Source of the DNA: Typha latifolia
Lineage: Eukaryota; Streptophyta; Magnoliopsida; Poales; Typhaceae
Assembly: GCA_019914945.1 (NCBI GenBank)
Contig: CM034108.1
Coordinates: 11,162,280-11,226,279, forward strand
Length of the DNA: 64,000 nucleotides
Reading direction: 5' to 3'
Positions within the stretch are counted from its first letter, which is position 1. Every line of letters begins with the position of its first letter. The position numbers and the translations under genes were made by a program. The notes under the pieces are model-generated. The model saw only the letters and a program-made list of their open reading frames with translations, had not been told where the DNA came from and ran no database searches. Of this stretch, positions 34,584 through 46,684 are shown one piece after another.

Positions 34584-37019
34584 ATGGTAGCTTCAAGCAA
34601 TCCATGGCTCACTTTCTTCTTCTTCTTCTCCATTCTTATTCTTCTCTTCCAACCTCCTCTCCTCCTTGCAAGTGACACCATCTCTTCCAAACAATCTCTG
34701 TCCGGGACCCAGAAGCTCACCTCCCGAGGTGGTAAATTTGCTCTCAGCTTCTTCCAAATAGGTAACTCTTCCCAAAATTGGTACATAGGAATCTGGTATA
34801 ATACTATCTCAGAGAAAACATCAGTTTGGGTTGCCAATCGAGAGAACCCAATTGCAGACCCTTCCTCCTCTGAGCTCAGGATCTCCGATGATGGCAACCT
34901 TGTCCTCCTCAGTCAGTCCAAGTCCATAATTTGGTCTACAAATGCATATATAACATCCAATTCCTGTGTTGCTGTGATCCTTGACAGTGGAAATCTTGTT
35001 TTGAGAGATGGGTCTAATAGTTCTAAGGTTTTCTGGCAAAGTATAGACCACCCAACAAACACGTGGCTCCCTGGAACCAAGCTTGGGCTCAACAAGGTGA
35101 GTGGAGTTGACCAGAGGCTTCGTTCTTGGAAGAATTCAGAAGACCCAGCTCCTGGGATCTTCTCTCTTGAGCTGGACCCAAATGGGACAAGCCAATACTT
35201 CATACAATGGAACAAAACTAGGGTCTATTGGACTACTGGGATTTGGAATGGCCAAATCTTTAGCTCGGTCCCAGAGATGACAGCGCATTATAACTACGAC
35301 TTCCAGTTTCTGAACAATTCAGAGGAGAGCTACTTCATGTTTTCTGCTAAGGATGACTCGATCACCTCCAAACTCATCATGGATATCTCTGGCCAAATCA
35401 AGTTTTTGACTTGGATTGAGACTTCAAAACAATGGACACTGTACTGGTCCGAACCAAAAGCTCAGTGTGAAGTTTATGCTCTATGTGGGCCTTTTGGAAG
35501 CTGCAATGAGAATGCATTACCCAACTGCAACTGCTTCAAGGGATTCAGCGAAAGGGATGCAAGTGGTTGGGCTTTGAGTGATCATAGTGGGGGATGTGTA
35601 AGGAATTCTCCATTGCGATGCAACATTAAACATTCTGGGATGAAGACGGGGAAGGATAAGTTTTATACTATGGATAGTGTGAGATTGCCTGATAATTCTC
35701 AGAGTTCAGATGCTAGGACTGCTGAAGACTGTGAATTGGCTTGCCTAAGCAACTGCTCTTGTACTGCCTACTCCTATGCCAGTGGATGCTCTCTATGGTA
35801 TGGTGACTTACTTAATTTACAAGACCAATATAATGGCACTGGGGGAGGAACTCTTAACCTTCGCCTCGCTGCTTCAGAGTTTCCTAGTTCCAAGAGCAAC
35901 GGTGGACTTGTAATTGGTTCGGCTGTTGGTGGAACTGCAGCAATTCTTACTTGCCTCGCAGTTATTTTCATCCTAGTTTGGCGACATCGGAGACAAAGGC
36001 TTCAAAGAATACCAAAGACAGCCGGAGGTGCTCTCGTGGCATTTCGATACAGCGATCTGCAGCTTGTGACAAAGAACTTTGCGGAGAAATTGGGGGGAGG
36101 TGGCTTTGGTTCTGTTTTCAAGGGATTATTACCTGATTCAACTGTTATAGCTGTGAAGAAGCTTGATGGGCTTCATCAGGGAGAGAAGCAGTTCCGAGCT
36201 GAAGTGAGCACGATCGGAACAATTCAGCATCTTAACTTGGTTCGACTTCTTGGGTTTTGCTCTGGAGGAACAAGAAGGCTACTGGTGTATGACATGCCAA
36301 ATGGTTCACTAGACAAGCAGCTATTTCAGAACACTCCGACGGTCTTGGACTGGAACGCAAGGTACCAAATTGCTCTTGGAATCGGAAGAGGACTAGTCTA
36401 TCTGCATGAGAAGTGCAGGGACTGCATCATACACTGCGACATTAAGCCGGAGAACATTCTCTTGGATGCGTCCTTTGTTCCAAAAGTGGCGGATTTCGGA
36501 TTAGCGAAGCTTGTAGGCCGAGATTTCAGCCGAGTTTTAACTACACTGAGAGGAACAATAGGCTATCTCGCGCCGGAGTGGATAACCGGTGTGGCTATCA
36601 CTGCGAAAGCTGATGTTTATAGCTATGGCATGATGCTTTTCGAGATTATATCAGGCAGGAGAAACACAGAGCAAGGGGAGGGAGGGAGAGCATCTTTCTT
36701 TCCTACACTTGCTGCAACCAAACTTATTGAAGGGAATCTAGAGGGCTTGCTAGATCCCAGGTTAGATGGTGATGCCAACTTTGAAGAACTTGAAAGAGCT
36801 TGTAAAGTGGCATGTTGGAGCATTCAAGATGATGAGAGTTCTAGGCCAACAATGGGTCAAATTGTCCAAATCCTAGAGGGATTTCTTGAAGTTAACACGC
36901 CACCGATTCCACGATCTCTTCGAGATCTTGGAGAGAGTCCAGATTACATAAATTTCTTTTCAGATATGTCATCGAATCAAAGTTCTCCTATGCGGAGCGA
37001 CGCTTCCACTAGCTCTTAA
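34584..37019 (+). CDS. G-type lectin S-receptor-like kinase, copy E
   Basis: An 811-residue single-exon receptor kinase, the unit 2 twin of B. All domains are present: signal peptide with a Phe-rich core, lectin, S-locus (FSSVPEMTAHYNYDF), EGF/PAN, membrane helix, and kinase with GGGGFG, AVKK, HCD and DFG. The B frameshifts are absent. Instead three bases are missing at about 36292, changing the kinase hinge from VYEYMPNG (all other copies) to VYDMPNG. The hinge lines the ATP pocket in protein kinases, so losing one residue may weaken catalysis, or it may be a consensus error. An in-frame ATG at 34539 would add 15 residues. It ends at the early TAA shared with A, B and D. Confidence 0.9.
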   Translation: MVASSNPWLTFFFFFSILILLFQPPLLLASDTISSKQSLSGTQKLTSRGGKFALSFFQIGNSSQNWYIGIWYNTISEKTSVWVANRENPIADPSSSELRISDDGNLVLLSQSKSIIWSTNAYITSNSCVAVILDSGNLVLRDGSNSSKVFWQSIDHPTNTWLPGTKLGLNKVSGVDQRLRSWKNSEDPAPGIFSLELDPNGTSQYFIQWNKTRVYWTTGIWNGQIFSSVPEMTAHYNYDFQFLNNSEESYFMFSAKDDSITSKLIMDISGQIKFLTWIETSKQWTLYWSEPKAQCEVYALCGPFGSCNENALPNCNCFKGFSERDASGWALSDHSGGCVRNSPLRCNIKHSGMKTGKDKFYTMDSVRLPDNSQSSDARTAEDCELACLSNCSCTAYSYASGCSLWYGDLLNLQDQYNGTGGGTLNLRLAASEFPSSKSNGGLVIGSAVGGTAAILTCLAVIFILVWRHRRQRLQRIPKTAGGALVAFRYSDLQLVTKNFAEKLGGGGFGSVFKGLLPDSTVIAVKKLDGLHQGEKQFRAEVSTIGTIQHLNLVRLLGFCSGGTRRLLVYDMPNGSLDKQLFQNTPTVLDWNARYQIALGIGRGLVYLHEKCRDCIIHCDIKPENILLDASFVPKVADFGLAKLVGRDFSRVLTTLRGTIGYLAPEWITGVAITAKADVYSYGMMLFEIISGRRNTEQGEGGRASFFPTLAATKLIEGNLEGLLDPRLDGDANFEELERACKVACWSIQDDESSRPTMGQIVQILEGFLEVNTPPIPRSLRDLGESPDYINFFSDMSSNQSSPMRSDASTSS

Positions 37020-38214
37020 GTTAAAAGCCTGTAGAGCGTAGACAATCTGTTTTCGTATTCGAGGACGAGGTCCAATATATATCTATATACTATCTGAATA
37101 AGTGTATTGATATTAAATTATAAACTTCAAGCTGCCCATCATGTAAGCTTCTTCCATATTGTTAGCTAGTGGTCACCAGAAGAATATATATCACTTGGAG
37201 AGTAGTGTAATACTTGTTGTACTTTCTCTAATGCAATATGATGAAGATCCTCATCAGTACTAATTTGCAAATAATGGTTGTATCATTTTGAGTACATTCA
37301 CATGTGTAGAATTATCTTGATCTCAGTAGTCGGTGCTGTATTTCCTTATGCTGCATGATGTTTGTCATCTGGTAACTTCTCTTTGTAAAAGAGTAATAAC
37401 AGCATTTGTTTTGTAGTTAAGTTGACTTCAGTTTCTTATGGTTTCATTTAATTGCCCTGCTTGATACTGGTGAATACCTCTGATTTTATTCATCGTTCAT
37501 ATTGACAAATATAATACTAGCTTTTATTCTTCGCCATTTTAATTGTTTATATTATTACTTGTGCTGAATATTATCAGTTATAGATATTATAACTTGTTTA
37601 TATTATTGGAAATTATAACTTATTCTAATTTATTGATTAGATAAAGGGTGTAATGGTAAACATATTCTTGTCTCTTCTTTTCTTTCCTTGAACTAAATAG
37701 AGTATATTAATATTTCTCTTCTCTTCTATTAGTTACATCCAAACAAAATGAAATATAGTTATTTTCCATCTTTTCTCGTTCACTTCGTTTCTCTCATATT
37801 CTATCTATCTAAATAGAGTGTTAATAAGAAAGCAAAACGAGCCCAAGTACTTCGTTCATGCTTATTTAAGATTATCTTTTTCTCTATTCTAGATTAGAAA
37901 ACACTATTCTAAATTAAAAAATAGTCATCAAATTATTCCTGTTTTAGATTTGAAATATGAGAGTTGTTTTAAAAACTGGAGATATATTTGACGCTGCACT
38001 GTTTCCCCATTTTATGGTTTGCATTATAAATACCTATTTCACTATTTTTTGATCAATTTGTTTTATCTTATTTTTTAAAGTTTCTCATAACCACACCTGT
38101 GAAAGAATTGAATAATTATATTATACCTATTTTCAAACTGTTTTTCTCTAAACATTACATAGAAAATGTCATACTCCCATTTTAATATGACAACTTTAAT
38201 GCGCAGATTATTTG
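37020..38214 (+). other. 3' flank of gene E
   Basis: Duplicate of 14534-15729. It is non-coding and ends in the left ATTTG duplication of the copia element (38210-38214). Confidence 0.6.
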
Positions 38215-38636
38215 TGTAAAAAAATTAGAATGAGGGAATTGTGTATTTCACTATGATGAATCAAGTACATAATAGGAGGAGATTACAACAATCTCTCCTA
38301 CAATTAAGCTGGTCTATCCAACAGATTAGGATAGAGTTGCTATATACAAGGAAAGTAAATAACAAATAGATTAACCAAATCAATAATAGTAATAAAATTT
38401 GATTTTGACATTTCTTTCCTGATTTCAATATTTCTTTCCAACAAACACCCCTCTCAAGTTGAAACTAAATATGATTTCAATATTTCTTTCCAACACTCCC
38501 CTCAAGTTAGAGAGTGGATATCTTGCACACCGAACTTGCGTACCATAGGTATAAATATTTCCTTTCCTAAAGGTTTAGTTAACAAATATGACAATTGATT
38601 TGCTGAGCCAATATGCTTGGTCATTATTGAACCATC

Positions 38637-39836
38637 TTAAATCTTGTCTCGAATATAGTGACAGTCCATTTCTATGTGCCTTGTGCGTTCATGAAAGACT
38701 GGGTTTGCCGCTATATGCAGAGCAGCCTTATTGTCACAATATAAGGAAGCATGTCCATGGTGAATAAGGCCTAAGTCTCCTAATAGGCACCGAAGCCATG
38801 TTAACTCACAGCAAGCTCCTATCATTGCGCGGTATTCCGCTTCGGCTGAAGATAATGATACAGTTTTCTGTCGTTTTGATTTTCATAAAATTAGTGAGGA
38901 CCCAAGGAACACATAATACCCTGTAGTGGACCGTCTAGTGAGAGGACAACCTCCCCAATCTGAATCACAGTAGGCCTGTAATTTCAAATCATTTTTTGAA
39001 GAAAAGAATAGACCTTGACCTGGGGCACCCTTTAGATATCGAACAACGCGTAAGGCTGCTTCCATATGATGTCTTCTGGGTTGATGCATGAATCTACTCA
39101 AGACATGAACAAAATAAGTGATATCAGGTCTTGAAACTGTCAAATATATCAGGCGGCCCACCAATCTTCTGTATCTGCCTAGATCTTTAAGCAATTCATC
39201 TTTATCTGACAGTTTTAAGCCTCTTTCCATAGGAGTGTCCACTAAAGCAACATTTAATAGACCTGCATCTTTGGTTATTTCTAATGCATATTTTCTCTAT
39301 GACATAAAAATCCCATTCCCAGATGCAGAGATTTCTATTCTTAGAAAATATTTCAACTCACCAAGGTCTTTAAGATTGAAATTTTTATACAAATGCTTCT
39401 TGATGGCAACAATACTGTTTGGATCATTTCCAGTGATCAAAATGTCGTCGACATAAATTAGGAGAATGGTAAAGGACTTGCCTTTCTTTTTGGTGAAGAG
39501 GGAGTAGTTGGCTCGTGATTGTCCAAAGCCGAAAGTGATGACGTAAGAAAACTTTAAAAACCAATGGCGGGAGGCTTGCTTTAATCTATAGAGCGATTTG
39601 TGTAGGCGACAGATAAGATGTTCCTCCCCCTATCTCCGAAGCCCTAGTGGTGGAGACATGTAAATTTCTTCAGTCAGGTCACCGTGGAGGAATGCATTAT
39701 GGACATCAAGCTGATGAAGTGGCCAGCCTCTGGCAGCAGCTAAGGCAAGAAGACAACGAACATAAATAATTTTTTGCTGTGGGAGAGAAAGTCTCGTGGT
39801 AGTTGATGCCCTCCATTTGGGTGAATCCTTGAGCAA
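38637..39836 (-). pseudogene. Copia RT and RNase H remnant (unit 2)
   Basis: Minus-strand fragments of RNase H (38637-38825), the RT C-terminal region (38883-39242, RPDITYFVHVLSRFMH region), YVDD at 39444-39455, and the LDVHNAFLHGDL region (about 39690). The frames are discontinuous. Confidence 0.8.
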
Positions 39837-40425
39837 CCAGGCGCGCCTTATGTCGCTCTATTGTGCCATCAGAGCGACGTTTGATCTTGTAAACCCACCG
39901 ACATCCTATGAGTTTCTTGTCAGCCGGAAGAGAGGTTAGACTCCATGTGTCGTTGGCAGCAAGGGCATCTAACTCAAGCTTTATTGCATCACGCCGTTGA
40001 GGGTTGGTGATAGCTTCATTGTAAGAGGTCGGCTCTCGCTCTTGACTAATAGAAGCAATAAACGATTTGTGTGCAGATGTATAACGATGATAAGAAAGGT
40101 AATTGGTCAATGGGTACCTTGTCCCTTTGTGCGAATCTAGAGAGGAGGAGGTGACTAGATCAGAGGGAGGATGCGTGACGGCGGAGCAGAGGTAATCGTT
40201 GAACCTCACAGGTGGATTAGATTGTCGAGTGGAGCGGCGGAGAGGAATATTGGTTGGTGGTGGTGGATCGGGTGTTCCGGTAGAGGGAATGGTGGTAGTA
40301 TGGCATGGTGGTGGTGGCGGGGAGGAAGTAGAGGGGAGAAGGTTCATGGGTGAACAAATTTCAGGCGGTTGTATCTGTGGTAGTGGTGGAGTTGCGGTGG
40401 AGGGTGGTGTCCCGTTGGATCTCAA
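39837..40425 (-). pseudogene. Copia Pro/Ser-rich linker and RT N-terminus (unit 2)
   Basis: An open minus-strand frame (whole ORF 39706-40425, 239 codons). It encodes a Pro/Ser/Thr-rich linker with RRSTRQSNPPVRFNDYL, then the RT entry region (WSLTSLP, GCRWVYKIKRRSDGTIERHK). The end of the frame runs out of register in RT. No integrase precedes it. Confidence 0.75.
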
Positions 40426-40852
40426 ATATGCGGGCTAGATTGCCCTGAGAGAATCGGGTATCGAGGTCCTCCCAAACTTCTCTAGCAGTGGAATAAAAAT
40501 TCACACTGTCAGCAATTTTTGGATCACAGGTGTTGACTATCGAAGAATAGATAATATCATTACATCTTGACCAAGTGGCATGACCTTCAGGATTATTTGC
40601 TTTTGAAGGAGCTAACATAGACCCATTGATGAATCCGAGCTTATTTCTTGTATTCAAGGCTCGAATCATGGATCTTTTCCAACTGGAGTAGTTATCTCCA
40701 TTGAGGGGCTTGGAAACGAGAACCAATCCGGAATGATCGGAAGGATGGATGAAGTAAGGATTGGAGAGGTCAGCAGGGGATTTTTCTTTCCCTACCTTTG
40801 ATGGATTTGGTAGAACAATACCTTGAGAAGAAGAATGATTATCTTCAGCCAT
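40361..40852 (-). pseudogene. Copia gag N-terminal remnant (unit 2)
   Basis: 163 codons from ATG at 40852. They cover the gag core with LNGDNYSSWKRSM and REVWEDLDTRFSQGN, then are cut off after EIQRD and run into linker sequence in another frame. The zinc knuckle is absent. Confidence 0.8.
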
Positions 40853-41497
40853 TGAGGGTAATGATGGTTTCGATGGATGCTAGAGTTCTAGCTCTAATAC
40901 CATGTAAAAAGATTAGAATGAGGGAATTGTGTATTTCACTATGATGAATCAAGTACATAAATAGGAGGAGATTACAACAATCTCTCCTACAATTAAGCTA
41001 GTCTATCCAACAGATTAGGATAGAGTTGCTATATACAAGGAAAGTAAATAACAAACAGATTAACCAAATCAATAATAATAGTAATACAATTTGATTTTGA
41101 TATTTCTTTCCTGATTTTGATATTTCTTTCCAATACTTCCCCTCAAGTTGGAACCAAATCTAATTTCAATATTTCTTTCCAACAAACACCTCTCAAGTTG
41201 GAACTAAATATGATTTCAATATTTCTTTCCAACAATTTGAAGGCACACTTCATTTCAAATGAGATATGCAAGAGATAAAATTCATTGCTATTTTAAAAAT
41301 ACTCAACCAATCACATTGAGAAACGCATGCATCATGATCCTAATATAATCTTTACTCCTCACTAGTATTGCAACCATCCATATCTTTCTCAATAGTATAG
41401 TTTAAGTGCACAAGGGCAAGTCTAGGAACTCTAATTGCTGTTGTCTTCCCTTCCCATTGAGCGCTAATTTTTGTCCTTAATTTTCCTTCATAAATTT

Positions 41498-44400
41498 TGT
41501 AAGTCCCGCACCAAACACGTGCCTCTCACATGGGTAGAACTCACGTGATTACTATATGACCTACTGGTCAATATTTCGACACAATATATAAGAGAAAAAC
41601 CCATATTTCCATATATACTACATACAAAAGAAGCCCATAACACCAAGGCCACAACAAACCCAAAATATATATCCATAAAAATATAAATCAATGTCAATGT
41701 AGGAGATACAAACTATTTATCTTAATTTATATGAATAGAATAAGATAAGAAATAAAAGATTAAACACTAGTCTTTGCTAGATCCTCCACGGGCTCGTGGT
41801 TATCTATTAATTTGAAAATAATTCCACAAAACAATAGTAAACATAAAACCCAACAAGTATCCACTGCTATAGTTTAAAAGTAGTGCAATAAATAATGAAA
41901 TAATAAGTAAATATGAATATGCACATCATGATCAAATTAATGCATTACTATCTCCTACTCAACATGCTCATCTAAAGTGCACATGTATTAGCAATCGATA
42001 TCCTACCATACATCAATTCGGACTATCAAGTCTTTAAACTCGAGCTCACACCAAGCTTCACACATAGGTCACGTCAATATTATACCACATGATATGCATC
42101 ATCTCAGGCTACTAAGTCTGAAACGTAGGCTCATATAGAGATATGCCCGTAAGCCACATCAATACTCGCACCTGACCATATACATATTCCTAAGGGAGAG
42201 TAGACCCTAGCGATAGAATTGCCAGCCCATCACTCGGCGAACAACATGACCAATTATCCACCACCATAGACTAAGAACCCTAGTCATAAGGTTATCACAT
42301 AGGGCAGTATTACAGATTGACACTACCATCCGAGCCCTTAGCTCCACATCATCACACCACCGTGCAAAAATCATGAGTCGTCACGCACAGACACTACTCA
42401 CCATATGTCATCCGATATCGTTAGGCCTATATCATTCTATCATTCTCTCTATCTTAAGTACCCTAAAGGGTGTGGCTCTTATTGATCAATAGTAAATCGT
42501 CCATCGGCCAGCAAAACGGTTGTTTGATTATTTGTGATCAAAAGACTAAGACCTCAGGTGCCTAAATATATATAAGTATAATAATATCCCCCGCCCTAAC
42601 CCTAGCCGGGAGGTGTCGGGTTTGTCAAACGCAGCAATTACTCTCTTTATGGTCGTGCATGAGTGCAAATAACATGATATTATATAACACAACAAGCATA
42701 ATGAACACACATCAGTATCATTTAATACGGTACTAACGCACATGATCATGCCTAATAAATATGTGTAAAAATCTTGACACCCAAAATCTTACCGAATAAC
42801 AAAATAAGATTAGCATGCACTACGTGCAATAATAACAGTAAGAAAAATGTATACACATGCATGATGTGAGATGATATCATAACGTAAGTTATTTTATTCT
42901 CTATACTACTCCTAGATTATAAAAGTTTTACTTGCTTGAACCGCTTTCCTAATACTAGCTGCCATTGTGTCACATGATCATCCTTATAGAGTACGAAGTC
43001 CACCTCAATAAGGAAAGTAATAAAAAATCATAAGCATTAATACCTCCTACTAATTAATTAAATAACTCTACTAACCTTCACTATAGGGTTAGGTAGGTCC
43101 ATCTATGGATTCTTATATTTATTAATTGGGTTGAGCTAGCATAGTCATACCAAGGCCTGACACGTTATAAAAAGTAATTAAAATAATTTACCTTGAACTG
43201 ACATTCCACTAATTATTATTGATTTAAAGTAAATCACATAGGCAACATTTAATTATTTTGTTTCGTTAAATAAGACAACCTACTTAATACAGTGTCCATA
43301 CAGTAATATGTATTAATTCTCTAACTTAAGCAATTAATGCAAATACACTTAGATCTTTTAACCAAAATGTAATCGACCACACTAAATCCCAATTATGAGT
43401 TACTTGTAATTGCACTCTCAGGCCATAGTCTGATTTATTAAAACTGATTTACAATAATGATATGACTAGCAAGCGACCCTGTAAAAAAATTAAATATATT
43501 TATGTTGACATAGATATTAAACAAAGGATTTGAAAATAGATTAAAATTAATTAATCTATTTAGGTTAGCCCAAAGCTCAAAGAAATGGGTTGGGCTGCAA
43601 CCAACCCAAAAACTACCCTCTAAGTTTTGGACCCGAAGCCCAAATTATCTAATAAAGCCACTTGAGCTAGGCAATACCCACAAACTTGGGCTAGGCTACC
43701 TACAGCCCAACCACACCACAAGATGCTTTGGGGCTATGAAAGGAAATTTGGAAAGAGAGAGAGATAGAGGGGCAAATATTCTTTTATGCCTTTACTTGGG
43801 TACTCACCACACCTTATATAGTGGCTACCCATAATAAATAACTTGCCCTCTAAGTAAAGCTGAAAATAGACTAGACCCAATCTAAACGTCTCATGACTCA
43901 ACCCAACCAAGTGTAGATAGTAGCTATGTAGGAATTCAAATATGGGGAGGAGCTACCGATGAACCCGACCACAACCTAGCTGACCCCATCGACACGCTCC
44001 CCTCAATAAGCAGAAGTCAGCCGAGGGGAAGCCTAGTTGCTAGAGGTGGCCGACAATGAGAATCCACCTTGCCTCGATCGCATGGCGGCTCTATCCACGA
44101 GGACGCCGAAAGAAGCCACCAAGGGCATCCTCGCGAAGAGAGGAAGCTCGTCGAACTGATGTGGCAAGGCACAAAGTCGCTGGCTGGCCGAATCACGGTG
44201 AGAGCGAGAAGAGGAAACACTGGTGGAAAAAACTCAAATTAATTAACTAATTGTAAATCAGACTTATTTGGAGAATGAAGGAGCTCTGATGCTTCGATCC
44301 ACGGGGTCAGCGATTCCGCGGCACTCCGGCGTGATAGGAAGAAGAAAGAGGGAACACCAACTTCGGGTGAGAAGAAGGAAAGAAAAAGAAAAAAAAACGA

Positions 44401-44524
44401 AAAGGAAAGAGAGAGAGAAGAAGAAAAAGATAGGGGAAGAGAGAAAAGGGGCGCACATGTGCGCTTTTAAACTCAGTGCACATGTCGGGCACATGTACAC
44501 TATTTTCTTTTTTTGGATGTTACA
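41498..44524. mobile_element. Solo-LTR-like element (unit 2 copy, 3.0 kb)
   Basis: Duplicate of 19018-22041, with TGTAAGTCCC to GGATGTTACA ends and flanking AATTT. At sites where the two copies differ at CAG/CTG, this copy agrees with the paralogue after H. Non-coding. Confidence 0.65.
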
Positions 44525-45442
44525 AATTTTGTGTTCTTGTAAGTATCAAATACTTGTTCAACATTAGTTTTCGTCATCGCTAATCATTCATCTCATTTCT
44601 AATAAATCCTAAATATATATATATATATATATATATATTTTATCCTCAACAATCTTCTTTGTTCATCTCATTTATTGTAAATCATTACCTTTTATTCCTA
44701 AAATTCTTAGCAATCTTCTTCATTCATTTCATTATCAACATAAATTTTGATTTGTCTTTTTCTTATCTTCCGTACGTTCTCTAGTTATAGTCGCATGATA
44801 AACTATTTTTAAATTCAGAGAGGGTTGCAATTAAGTCAATCCTTAGGTTTTACGTTAATATTTTATATTTTTGTGCACCCACGTAATTTGTTGCGTAACT
44901 CGTTGGATACTAACGTAAATCACTAGCAACTTACATAATTCCATGGATATATATACCTAAATAATTCTATAGGTACCTATGTAATCACCTATGTAATTCC
45001 ATATAGACTAGTGTAACTCGTTAACTGTCAACATAATTTGCTAGGCCCTACCTTATTCGCTAATGACCAACGTAACCCATTTACGTACCAACGCAAGGTC
45101 TTCTAAATACCTGGGTAATAATACATGGACAAACGTAAGACCTCCAATATTCCTTATTTTAATAGTTAATATATATTTATCGTGCAGATAATTGGATGAA
45201 GAGATGGATGCTTATGCTGTTTCAAAAGTAAAAAATTCTTTATTTTAATCATTATCTCGTGCCTTCGACGATGACATTTGTAATGAAGATAGAGAGATAA
45301 ATGAATACTTTAAATTTTTTTTTTTTTTAAATGATAGGGAGGAGGATAGAGACAAGGACTGAAGAACTCAAAAACATTCTCACATGAGAAGGAAGAGTTT
45401 TTTCTGTAAAATACTCTACCTGTTATGTATAAATGACAAACA
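44525..45442 (+). other. Intergenic sequence upstream of fragment F
   Basis: Duplicate of 22042-22967, with a shorter (AT)n tract at about 44613-44638. No gene is seen. Confidence 0.6.
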
Positions 45443-46684
45443 TGGTATGGTGACTTAATTAATTTACAAGACCAATATAATGGCACTGGGGGTGGAACCC
45501 TTAATCTTCGCCTCGCTGCTTCAGAGTTTTCTAGCTCCAAAAGCAACAGTGGACTTGTAATTGGTTTGGCTGTTGGCGGAACTGCAGCAATTCTTACTTG
45601 CCTCGCAGTTATTTTCATCCTAGTTTGGCGACATCGGAGACAAAGGCTTCAAAGAATACCAAAGATAGCGGGAGGTGCTCTCGTGGCATTTCGGTACAGT
45701 GATCTGCAGCTTGTGACGAAGAACTTTGCAGAGAAATTGGGGGGAGGTGGCTTTGGTTCTGTTTTCAAGGGATTATTACCTGATTCAACTGTAATAGCTG
45801 TGAAGAAGCTTGAAGGCCTTCATCAGGGAGATAAGCAGTTCCGAGCTGAAGTGAGCACGATCGGAACAATTCAGCATCTTAACTTGGTTCGACTTCTTGG
45901 GTTTTGCTCTGGAGGAACAAGAAGGCTACTGGTGTATGAGTTCATGCCAAATGGTTCACTCGACATGCTTCTGTTTCAGAACACTCCAACGGTCTTGGAC
46001 TGGAACACAAGGTACCAAATTGCTCTTGGAATCGCAAGAGGACTAGTCTATCTGCATGAGAAGTGCAGGGACTGCATCATACACTGCGACATTAAGCCAG
46101 AGAACATTCTCTTGGATGCATCCTTTGTTCCAAAAGTTGCGGATTTCGGATTGGCGAAGCTTGTAGGCCGAGATTTCAGCCGAGTTTTAACTACACTGAG
46201 AGGAACAAGAGGTTATCTCGCACCAGAGTGGATAACCGGCGTTGCTATCACTGCAAAAGCTGATGTTTATAGCTACGGCATGATGCTTTTCGAGATTATA
46301 TCTGGCAGGAGAAACAGAGAGCAAGGGGAGGGAGGAAGAGCATCTTTCTTCCCTACACTTGCTGCAACCAAACTTATGGAAGGGAATCTGGAGGGCTTGT
46401 TAGATCCCAGGTTAGATGGTGGTGCCAACTTTGAAGAGCTTGAAAGAGCTTGTAAAGTAGCATGCTGGTGCATTCAAGACGATGAGAGTTCTAGGCCAAC
46501 AATGGGTCAAATTGTCCAAATTCTTGAGGGATTTTTGGAAGTTAACATGCCACCGATTCCACGATCTCTTCGAGTTCTTGGAGAAACTCCAGATTGCATA
46601 AATTTCTTTTCAGACATGTCATCGAATCAAAGTTCTCTGGTGCGGAGTACCACTTCCAATAGCTCTCAAACTAAAAGCATGTAG
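45443..46684 (+). pseudogene. 5'-truncated receptor-kinase fragment, copy F
   Basis: Unit 2 twin of C with the same predicted protein. It starts in the PAN region, carries the membrane helix and a complete non-RD kinase, and ends in KSM with TAG. It has the same truncation junction and no in-frame ATG before the kinase core. Keeping an open kinase frame in both twins says little about selection, since the duplication is so recent. Confidence 0.85.

Larger units (their letters stand above)
38215..41234 (-). mobile_element. Internally deleted Ty1/copia retrotransposon (unit 2 copy)
   Basis: Twin of 15730-18754, with LTRs 38215-38495 and 40903-41234, ATTTG at 38210-38214 and 41235-41239, and the same tRNAiMet-type primer site just left of 40903. 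It keeps the YVDD motif at 39444-39455. Several frames broken in unit 1 read through here, notably the RT start with the linker (39706-40425) and gag (40361-40852), because CAG/CTG sites are intact. Protease and integrase are still missing, so it is non-autonomous. Confidence 0.88.
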
